Of a DNA stretch of 26,725 nucleotides, positions 19,606 to 26,725 are shown piece by piece (the first letter of the stretch is position 1; every line of letters begins with the position of its first letter). This stretch comes from a virus: positions 1 to 26,725 of IMG/VR virus record IMGVR_UViG_3300025785_000076; one strand, given 5' to 3'. Made by a program: the position numbers and the translations under genes. The notes beneath the pieces were generated by a model, which searched no databases, was not told where the DNA came from, and saw nothing but the letters and a program-made list of their open reading frames with translations.

Positions 19606-22600
19606 TTAAATTGCCATGTAATCTCGTTTGATTCTCAAGATTGTGTTGGCGTTTGTTGTAGTAGCCTGCAATTGAGCAATGTTACCACTTGTTGATCCAC
19701 TGTAGGTTACTAGTGTGTTACCCGCAGTGTTGATTCTACCATAGGCTGTTAGGTACACGGATCCAGCACCTGCACCGTTACCAGTATGTACCATGTGTAC
19801 TTCAGTCATTTCACGAATGTTTGTACCTTGTAGTGTTGCTGTGATAGTGTATTTTGCACTGCTGTAGCTGTTAGCAAACAAGTTGTCAACGACACTGGTA
19901 CCAGCACTGGCAATAGTCACGTTTGAACCATTGGTTACGAAACCACCGTTGGTGTCAATAGTATACTGTGTAGTCTGTGATGATGTACCAGTTGTAAATG
20001 TTACACCAGTTCCTGTGATCACGTTGACTGTGTTGTAGCCACTGGTATCGCTCAATCCAGTAACTGTGGTAGTTGTAGTCAACATACGAACGTCAATCAC
20101 GTCACCGTTAGCTGGATTTTCAGTGAATGTTAGTGTTGTACCACTTACTGAGTAGGCCAATGTTGGGATCTGTACCACACCGTTGATAGACACAATACAA
20201 CTGTTGGTTGTTTGGCTACTTGGCAATGTGAATGTTGCAGTAGATCCTGTTCCAGTAAATTGTGCATCAGCAATAACTGTAAAGTTACTTGAAGCTGTTT
20301 GCCAACTTGTACCGTTGTACCATTCAATTGCGTTGGCAGTTGTACTGTAACGGAACATACCAGCAACGTCACTATAACCTGAGCTACCTGGACGTTGTGC
20401 GTTAGTACCAACTGGCAACAAGATACTGTCTGTGGTGTTGATGTTTAGTTTAGCACCGTTGACCACTGAGCTTGCTGTTGCGCTGTTACCAATAATAACT
20501 GTATCGTATGTGGCATTTGGACGTGCCCAAATCAATGTGCTGTCGTTTTTGCCTTTAACTACTACATCGTTACCTGCTGCTTGGTTACCGTTCAAGAAGA
20601 CTGCGCCGCCTAAGAATACGTTGCTGCCAAAACTTGCTCCGCCCCAAACTTGCAACGCACCTGTGTTGGCTGCTGGGCTTGCGTTAGTTGGCAATTTGAT
20701 TGAGAATGTACCGCTGGTACTTGCGTTGCCATGGAAGCGAGCAACTTCACTGTTTGAGTAGAAGCTGCCAACACCAATTACAATGTCATTGTAGCTGCCG
20801 GTCCAGTCTGTGCTCAATACCAAGTTGCCGCCCACTGTTGAGTTGGCAGCGCTGGCAAACAAGTAACCATCGTTGGCTTTGGTTATTGAGTATACTGGGT
20901 CACTAAACGCATCGCCAGTGAAGCCCATGTCCATCCAACCGTGATCGTTTGATGGGCCAGGGTAGTTGTTGGCGTAAGCAATAAAGTCACTGGAACCAGA
21001 GTTGGTTGCGTTGATCAGTGCGTCTTGTGTGTACTGTGTGCCTGGGCCTGTTGTACTTGTTCCACGTTTAACTGCAATAGCTCCAGTCAATACTGTTGCT
21101 TGTGCGCTGGTGCCAACAAACATTTGTCCACCAATGTTGATGTTACCAGTTATTGCTGTACCACCCGAGACTTGCAACGCACCAGTGGAGTTGTTCGTGG
21201 TAGCTACACCACTACCAGCAATGATTGCACCGCTGGCACTCAACTGTCCGTTGACTTGTAGTGTTTGGATATAAGAAGTACCTGAGCCGTTAAATGCTGT
21301 TGCACTCAATGTACCAGTGTTTGGTACATAGCTCAAGCTACCGTTGACCTGTGCTTGTGTGTTACCAGTTGTTGACTGACCACTCAACATTGGGTAGTAT
21401 GTACCACCGCTGGTGTTGTTGGTTACGCCTGCATAGATTGATGCGTTGGCTGTTGCAACTGAACCAATACTACCAGGGTTGATGTTAGTTAAGTATGCAC
21501 CAGATCCAACAAAGGCTGTTGCATACAAATTACCACTACTTGGGTTGACGTTAATTGTGCTTACTGCACCCAATGTACTGTTACCGTTGGTAACGTTGGC
21601 AAAAGGAATATAGTAGGTTTGATTGTTGCTCAGTGGTATGATCTGTTCATACACAGCCACGTTGGCTGTTGCCACTGTACCAACCACGTTAGCAGCCGAC
21701 AAGTTACCAACCAGTGTAGTTGCAAATACTGTATTAACGCCACTGATGTTGCCGTTTGATCCAGCAGTTGTGATGTTACCGGCAGTAATGTTACCAGCAA
21801 ATGTAGCAGTATTGCCGCTGAATTGAGCACCAGTGTTGCCAATGGTGGCTGCGTTTATGGTAGTAGCAGTTACAGTACCAAATTGACCACTTGCTGCTGC
21901 ATTACCAATAGTGGCAGCGTTTACTGCGTTGGCTGTTACTAGCCCAGTTATTGTAACACTTGAACCACTGAAGTTGGTGCTGGTATTACCAATTGTGGCG
22001 CCATAAACGTTGGTTGCTGTTACTGTACCAAACTGACCACTAGCACTTGCATTGCCGATTGTAGCTGCATTGACAGTAGTGGCAGTCACAGTACCAAACT
22101 GTCCACTAGCACTTGCATTACCAATTGTAGCTGCGTTAACTGTTGCGGCTGTCAATAGTCCAGTTAGCGTTGTTGTAGCACCGCTTAGAGCAGCACCAGC
22201 GTTACCAATCGTTGCGGCATTGACTGTACTGGCTGTTACCAGTCCAGTTAGTGTAATGCTGGAGCCACTGAAGTTGGTACTTGTATTACCTACTGTGGCA
22301 GCATTAACTGTGGTTGCTGTTACTGTACCAAATTGACCACTAGCACTTGCGTTACCAATCGTAGCAGCATTAACTGTAGTTGCTGTGATAAATCCAAATT
22401 GCCCGTTGGCGCCTGCATTGCCTACTGTGGCTGCATAAACGTTAGTAGCTGTTACTGTACCAAACTGTCCGCTTGCTGCGGCATTACCTATAGTAGCCGC
22501 GTTAACTGCACTGGCTGTCAGCAAACCAGTTAAAGTTGTAGTAGCACCACTCAACGCTGCTCCGGCGTTACCAATGGTTGCAGCATTAACAGTAGTAGCT

Positions 22601-24081
22601 GTTACTGTACCAAACTGTCCGCTTGCTGCGGCATTACCAATAGTTGCTGCTTGAACTGTACTTGCTGTCAATCCACTGGCAGCATTCAATGATGTAAATG
22701 AACCAGTACTGGCCGTAGTTGATCCAACGGGAGTGTTTTGAATACTACCAGCGTAGACGGCACCAGCAATACCAGCGCCGCCTGCTACATATAGTGCGCC
22801 GCCTGTGGCCTGTGTTGTGCCTGTGGCAGCAGTAGTATTGGCTACAATCAAGTTACCAATCTGCAATGCTTCCCAAGTGCTGTTGGTAAAGTTGACTGTG
22901 CCGCCAGCGGGTTCTGGAGTATTGGCAAACAGTTTCCAAATACCTGCTGTGTGATCACGTACAAATCCAGTGTGTTGATATGGAGTACTACCAAATGGGC
23001 CAAAGTGACTATAAAAACCAATTTCGTAGTTGTAGTTACTTGGTGTATTGGCATTCAAATATAGTAAAGGATCTGTTACTTCAAGAATCTGTGTTGTTGT
23101 GCTGATCAAGTTACCAGCATACACGTTGCCGGCAACATACAAGTTGCCGCTGATGCCTGCGCCGCCAACAATTTGCAGTGCGCCGCTATTGTATTGAGAT
23201 GCGTTGTTGTCTGGACCAGTTAAAGTGATGCTGGTGCCATTAAATGTACCAGCACTGATTGTACTTGTGCTTGGGTTCACGTTGACTGTTGTGACTGCAC
23301 CAGTTATGCTGTTGCCTACGGTTAAGTTGGCAAACTCCAAGTAATATGTTTGGTTGTTGCTAAGTGGGGTAATTTGGCTATAGTAACTGACGTTGCCAGC
23401 ACCTGCTGTGGCAATACCAGTCAAGTTTGAACCGTTACCGTAGTATGCACCGTTGGTCAATACAATGTTACCGTTGACGCTGGTAACGTTACCAATGATG
23501 CTAAGGTTAGCATAGTTGGCAATACCAAGTGTACCAGTGTAAACGGCACCCATTGCATACACTACGTTTGACACGTTGGCCGCGGCTGCTGGAACACTAG
23601 TATCAGCAAAGTTTACAATACCAGCTTGGTAGTCAAAGAACCAGCTGTCGTTGGCACCTGAACCTGCTACTGGCAACTGTGTAAAGTTTGCTACCTGTGC
23701 AGCACTTGCACCTGGAGGACCTGCATACAGTTTGAGTTGGTATCCAGATCCAAAGCTGGGAGGAATCCAGTTTGTAATGCCTGTGTTCCAAGTTTCTTGG
23801 CTAACACTTTCGCTAAGTGAAGTAGACTGTACCACTGCACTTGTACTGGTATTATACACAGCAACAATCGTGCTGCCGTTGACTACTGTGTTAGCGCTGG
23901 GTGCAGACGACACACTTGGAATATAGTAATCCTGTTGCCAAACATATTGACCCGGAGTCAATAGTGGACTAGGTATAGATTCGTTAAACGGATATTTCGC
24001 AGTCGAAACATCGGTTTTGGCGATGCTATATCCAACCTTTTTATTTAAGTAGTCAACAATTTGTGTTTGTGATATTGCCAT
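19606..24081 (-). CDS. Giant tail-fibre protein with AATIGN repeat shaft (1491 aa)
   Basis: The protein is 1491 residues and the largest in the window. The N-terminal attachment-like domain (about 1-190) reads MAISQTQIVDYLNKKVGYSI, LLTPGQYVWQQDYYIPSV and NDSWFFDYQAGIVNFADTSV. I associate this type of N-terminus with fibres of T4-like aquatic phages. The shaft (about 190-1020) is Asn/Thr/Gly-rich beta repeat. It holds four TGAL-type GG modules and, near residues 474-764, twelve AATIGN units. A module with NDHGWMDMGFTGD and KANDGYLFASAAN (about 1025-1110) matches the neighbouring giant fibre. The C-terminal part (about 1260-1491) has ATFTLPSSQTTNSCIVSING and GDVIDVRML, and ends in ANTILRIKRDYMAI. 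Long distal or side fibre function is inferred. The start has AAGAG upstream and lies 16 bp from the preceding gene. Confidence 0.85.
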   Translation of the reverse strand: MAISQTQIVDYLNKKVGYSIAKTDVSTAKYPFNESIPSPLLTPGQYVWQQDYYIPSVSSAPSANTVVNGSTIVAVYNTSTSAVVQSTSLSESVSQETWNTGITNWIPPSFGSGYQLKLYAGPPGASAAQVANFTQLPVAGSGANDSWFFDYQAGIVNFADTSVPAAAANVSNVVYAMGAVYTGTLGIANYANLSIIGNVTSVNGNIVLTNGAYYGNGSNLTGIATAGAGNVSYYSQITPLSNNQTYYLEFANLTVGNSITGAVTTVNVNPSTSTISAGTFNGTSITLTGPDNNASQYNSGALQIVGGAGISGNLYVAGNVYAGNLISTTTQILEVTDPLLYLNANTPSNYNYEIGFYSHFGPFGSTPYQHTGFVRDHTAGIWKLFANTPEPAGGTVNFTNSTWEALQIGNLIVANTTAATGTTQATGGALYVAGGAGIAGAVYAGSIQNTPVGSTTASTGSFTSLNAASGLTASTVQAATIGNAAASGQFGTVTATTVNAATIGNAGAALSGATTTLTGLLTASAVNAATIGNAAASGQFGTVTATNVYAATVGNAGANGQFGFITATTVNAATIGNASASGQFGTVTATTVNAATVGNTSTNFSGSSITLTGLVTASTVNAATIGNAGAALSGATTTLTGLLTAATVNAATIGNASASGQFGTVTATTVNAATIGNASASGQFGTVTATNVYGATIGNTSTNFSGSSVTITGLVTANAVNAATIGNAAASGQFGTVTATTINAATIGNTGAQFSGNTATFAGNITAGNITTAGSNGNISGVNTVFATTLVGNLSAANVVGTVATANVAVYEQIIPLSNNQTYYIPFANVTNGNSTLGAVSTINVNPSSGNLYATAFVGSGAYLTNINPGSIGSVATANASIYAGVTNNTSGGTYYPMLSGQSTTGNTQAQVNGSLSYVPNTGTLSATAFNGSGTSYIQTLQVNGQLSASGAIIAGSGVATTNNSTGALQVSGGTAITGNINIGGQMFVGTSAQATVLTGAIAVKRGTSTTGPGTQYTQDALINATNSGSSDFIAYANNYPGPSNDHGWMDMGFTGDAFSDPVYSITKANDGYLFASAANSTVGGNLVLSTDWTGSYNDIVIGVGSFYSNSEVARFHGNASTSGTFSIKLPTNASPAANTGALQVWGGASFGSNVFLGGAVFLNGNQAAGNDVVVKGKNDSTLIWARPNATYDTVIIGNSATASSVVNGAKLNINTTDSILLPVGTNAQRPGSSGYSDVAGMFRYSTTANAIEWYNGTSWQTASSNFTVIADAQFTGTGSTATFTLPSSQTTNSCIVSINGVVQIPTLAYSVSGTTLTFTENPANGDVIDVRMLTTTTTVTGLSDTSGYNTVNVITGTGVTFTTGTSSQTTQYTIDTNGGFVTNGSNVTIASAGTSVVDNLFANSYSSAKYTITATLQGTNIREMTEVHMVHTGNGAGAGSVYLTAYGRINTAGNTLVTYSGSTSGNIAQLQATTTNANTILRIKRDYMAI
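21790..22662 (-). repeat. Twelve-unit AATIGN repeat array in the 1491-aa fibre gene
   Basis: Twelve units begin VNAATIGN or a close variant (VYAATVGN, VYGATIGN, INAATIGN). Two forms alternate irregularly: a 22-residue form continuing (S/A)ASGQFGTVTATT and a longer form continuing with SGxxTTLTGLLTA. Many 66-bp units are close at DNA level (gtagctgcattgac-type cores, accaaactgtccact-type spacers) but differ at scattered third positions. This suggests repeated duplication followed by drift or gene conversion. A beta-solenoid shaft is likely. Confidence 0.85.
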
Positions 24082-24097
24082 TTTATATTTCTCTTAA

Positions 24098-26725
24098 TTA
24101 TGCAGCGATGCTCAATGCAGTCAACGATTGTGCGCTTGTCAGTTTGACCCTGACATAAATCTCATTGCTCTTATTACCAGCACTTGATGTACTTGCTGAA
24201 CCCAATGTTACTTGAATACTGTAAGTACCTGGCGAGTTCAGTGTTGCGTTGCCACCAACTGCACAGCCCGCAGTACCGTTACCACCAGTACCTGTACCTG
24301 GAACGCCAGCGCCGCCATAAGCAGAGGCAGCGTTCAGCCATCCATTGGTTGGACTTGCTGGAGTATCTGTTACCCCAGGGCATGCCATCCACAAGCCAGC
24401 CAGTGTGCCTGTATAGTTGATGTGGAATGTGGACAATGCAGCCTGTGAAAACTTGAATGTGAAGTATTGGCTAGCACTACGTCCTGAACTCAAGTTTGGT
24501 CCAACTGGGTAGTAGCCAGTTGAGTAGTTGGTTACATCATACTGTAGTTTTGCAGCCACAACCGTAGCATCTGTTGCCAACAAGGTGCTGGTTGCACTGT
24601 TGAATGTGGTTTCTGTTCCAGTGTATGCAGGGTTATCAGCAGCAGTACCGCCGTCTGGATTGGTAATACGTGCGGCTGTGCCGTATGCAGTTGTCAAACT
24701 GGTTTCTTCAATCTGTGTGGTTGTGCCTGTTTTATACAAGATAATGCTACCTGGTGCAAATTGTCCACTACCACTAGTTGCATATGGTGTTGAAACGCTC
24801 AGTGTTGGGCCAGTTGCTGCACTAGCACTACCAAATCCAGTTGTCACGTTTGATGTGGTTGAGAACGAGTAAGCACTGGTGTTGTTGCGTGTTAGCGGTA
24901 CTGGTACACCTACTTGTGACAATGTTCTATTGGCTGGTGCTAGTAGTGCACCACCTGCACCAAGACTTGAGAAGAAGTTAGCACTAGTGCTGGTCCATGC
25001 TGCATAGTACAAATCTCCGCTCAAGTTTTGTACTGTACCGTTTAGTGTAAAGCCAGCGCTTGAGTTTAAATGCGGAATTGTACTTGAGTAAGTAACTGTG
25101 TTGCTAGTCAATGCTATACTGGTTGCACTGAATGCTGGAGCAGTTGGGCTAGAACTATCATAGTACCAAGTTAATGTTGGTGTTGCTGCGGCATCACCTG
25201 TGTAATAAATGTTGGCTCTGTTCCAACCAGCGGGTATGCTTGTTGCTGCAATTGATGCTGAAAATACGTTCCAGAAGCCAGCTGCCACTGTACTCACAAT
25301 GTTGTGATAATCTTGTACACCTGATACTACCAAGTTACCATAAGTGCCGTTGTCTGCGCTGGTTGGAGTTGATGTCAGTGCATGGAAATTGCTTGGCGGC
25401 ACTACGCCATTTATGTATAACTGAATGTTACCGCCACTAGGGGTAGTTCCCGAGTTGGTCACTGTACTGGTTGCAAAAACTGCACTTCTTACTACGTTTA
25501 CTGCGGTTCCGCCACTAACGCTTAGGTTGCCCCATCCTGAATTGTCAGTCTGTGCAAAGTTTGACATCAATCCTGAGATAGTACCAGTGGATTGAGTCAG
25601 TGTTGTTGCTGGGAAGTTAGGAGGACTTGATGGTGTCAATTTACCTAAAATTGCGTTTAGCTGTGCAATAGCATCTGTCAAGTCTGTCGTAGTAGTCAAT
25701 GCTACTGCATTAGATACCAACTGTCCGCTTACATTGGAGCCTAGTAGAATACTGTTACCCAACAGTGATGAAAAGCTCAAGTTACCTGCGCCATCAGTTA
25801 CAATAGTATAACCACTAGATCCACCTGTGATCTGTACGTTGCTGATGCTGCCAAGTCCAATCTTGCCAGTGTTGCTGGTAATCGAATTACCGTATAGTAT
25901 TAGGCTACCTGTTGCACTATTGGCATAGATATTGCCCAGTGTATTGACAGTTGTGAATACTGCTGATCCTGGAGTCACGTTGCCAATGGCTGCTGCCTGT
26001 AGGCCACCAAATGTAGCAGTACTACCTGTCACTGCTGCACCAGTGTTGCCAATGGTGGCTGCATTGACTGTGGTTGCTGTTACAGTGCCAAATTGACCTG
26101 CTGTGGACGCATTACCAACGGTGGCAGCATTGACTGTTGTCGCTGTAACAAATCCAAATTGTGCATTTGCGCCTGCGTTACCTATAGTGGCTGCGTTGAC
26201 TGCACTGGCAGTTAATAGACCAGTTAGTGTTGTAGTAGAACCGCTTAGTGCAGCACCAGCATTGCCAATTGTAGCTGCACTCACTGTACTTGCTGTCAAT
26301 CCAGAAGCTGCATTCAATGAAGTAAAGTTACCTGTGCTGGCTGTGGTTGATCCAACGGGAGTGTTCTGAATACTACCAGCATAGATTGCGCCTTGCACAC
26401 CTACACCGCCTGCTACTTGCAATGCACCACTGGTGGTGTTGGTTGCCGCATTGGTTGATTTGATTGCTACCACGTTGCCGCTGGTGATACGCATCACAGT
26501 GTTGTTTTGGTTGATGCCGCCTGTGGCAAATACAATATCGTTTACAGCACCAGTACCAAGTACCAAGTTGCCGCCACCTGTTGTGGCATTTCCCCAGTTA
26601 AACAAGTAAGCATCGTTGGGCAAAATTAAACTAAAGCCAGGATAGTTGTAGGTGCTGCTGGCAATACCCAAGTCAAGGTAGCCGTCGTTATACGTTCCGT
26701 TGTCTGGACTCAAGAAAATGTCTGT
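24098..26725 (-). CDS. Giant tail-fibre protein, N-terminus beyond window
   Basis: The frame is open to the right window edge. A TTG at 26713 is not a credible start because homologous sequence continues upstream of it (TDIF before LSPDNGTY), so at least 875 residues are visible and the true N-terminus is outside. A module with DGYLDLGIASSTYN, NDAYLFNWGN and NDIVFATGGINQNN resembles modules in the 466- and 1491-residue fibres. TSGALQVAGGVGVQGAIYAG and NTPVGSTTASTGNFTSLNAA follow, then four AATIGN-type units. The C-terminal domain (about the last 130 residues) has YFTFKFSQAALSTFHINYTG, LAGLWMACPG, NGWLNAASAYGGAGVPG and SIQVTLGSAS, ending LTALSIAA. I associate it with ends of T4-like aquatic phage fibres. 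It ends 16 bp before the 1491-residue gene. Confidence 0.85.
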   Translation of the reverse strand, partial: TDIFLSPDNGTYNDGYLDLGIASSTYNYPGFSLILPNDAYLFNWGNATTGGGNLVLGTGAVNDIVFATGGINQNNTVMRITSGNVVAIKSTNAATNTTSGALQVAGGVGVQGAIYAGSIQNTPVGSTTASTGNFTSLNAASGLTASTVSAATIGNAGAALSGSTTTLTGLLTASAVNAATIGNAGANAQFGFVTATTVNAATVGNASTAGQFGTVTATTVNAATIGNTGAAVTGSTATFGGLQAAAIGNVTPGSAVFTTVNTLGNIYANSATGSLILYGNSITSNTGKIGLGSISNVQITGGSSGYTIVTDGAGNLSFSSLLGNSILLGSNVSGQLVSNAVALTTTTDLTDAIAQLNAILGKLTPSSPPNFPATTLTQSTGTISGLMSNFAQTDNSGWGNLSVSGGTAVNVVRSAVFATSTVTNSGTTPSGGNIQLYINGVVPPSNFHALTSTPTSADNGTYGNLVVSGVQDYHNIVSTVAAGFWNVFSASIAATSIPAGWNRANIYYTGDAAATPTLTWYYDSSSPTAPAFSATSIALTSNTVTYSSTIPHLNSSAGFTLNGTVQNLSGDLYYAAWTSTSANFFSSLGAGGALLAPANRTLSQVGVPVPLTRNNTSAYSFSTTSNVTTGFGSASAATGPTLSVSTPYATSGSGQFAPGSIILYKTGTTTQIEETSLTTAYGTAARITNPDGGTAADNPAYTGTETTFNSATSTLLATDATVVAAKLQYDVTNYSTGYYPVGPNLSSGRSASQYFTFKFSQAALSTFHINYTGTLAGLWMACPGVTDTPASPTNGWLNAASAYGGAGVPGTGTGGNGTAGCAVGGNATLNSPGTYSIQVTLGSASTSSAGNKSNEIYVRVKLTSAQSLTALSIAA
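25979..26284 (-). repeat. Four AATIGN-type repeat units in the partial giant fibre gene
   Basis: The four units are SAATIGNAGAALSG, VNAATIGNAGANAQFG, VNAATVGNASTAGQFG and VNAATIGNTGAAVTG, with the same two continuation forms as the array at 21790-22662. The flanking sequence (NTPVGSTTASTG, SLNAASGLTAST) is also shared between the two genes, so a whole shaft segment has been copied between them and not only single units. Confidence 0.85.

Noticed and set aside
21790-22662. CRISPR array or intergenic repeat cluster
   Set aside because: The repeats are in-frame protein repeats within one long gene, are not identical, and lack unique spacers of constant length.

Overview
The window is part of the genome of a tailed, contractile-tail phage of the T4 superfamily, most likely one that infects an aquatic bacterium. 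The evidence is a plus-strand pair resembling T4 neck protein gp14 and tail-sheath stabiliser gp15, and next to it more than 21 kb of virion structural and tail-fibre genes with the conserved sequences I associate with T4-like marine and freshwater phages. The host cannot be identified from this sequence. No integrase, transposase, rRNA, tRNA or CRISPR array was seen.

There are three transcription blocks. Positions 1-1389 (minus strand) hold four small early-type genes. Two of them are preceded by near-perfect sigma-70 promoters placed so that transcription should begin at the A of the start codon, which would make them leaderless mRNAs. Positions 1429-4618 (plus strand) hold gp14, gp15 and a Nudix hydrolase, tightly coupled, behind a T4-late-type TAAATA element. 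Positions 4613-26725 (minus strand) hold about 15 genes: a Rossmann-type DUF115/MptE-like enzyme, a 1034-residue virion protein, a cupin, several small accessory proteins, and about eight fibre genes of 150 to 1491 residues. The last one runs off the right edge. The plus and minus blocks converge and overlap by 6 bp at 4613-4618.

The fibre block is strikingly modular. Three genes share an N-terminal MSFP...NGQ module. Two share a C-terminal ADLAENY domain. Three carry long glycine-rich domains, and one of these carries two. One has YadA-head-like repeats. Three share an AATIGN repeat array, and a TGALxVxGG module recurs in three genes. Small partner genes sit upstream of fibre genes in repeated two-gene cassettes. 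Short spacers, stop/start overlaps and AGGA-type ribosome-binding sites bind the block together. A rho-independent hairpin followed by a late-type promoter (18321-18356) splits it into at least two transcription units.

The fibre and baseplate-associated proteins presumably form the adsorption apparatus. The small accessory proteins may be chaperones or decorations, and the Rossmann enzyme may modify glycans on the virion or host. These roles are inferences. The strongest candidates for something new are the paired leaderless early promoters and the cassette-like fibre array.
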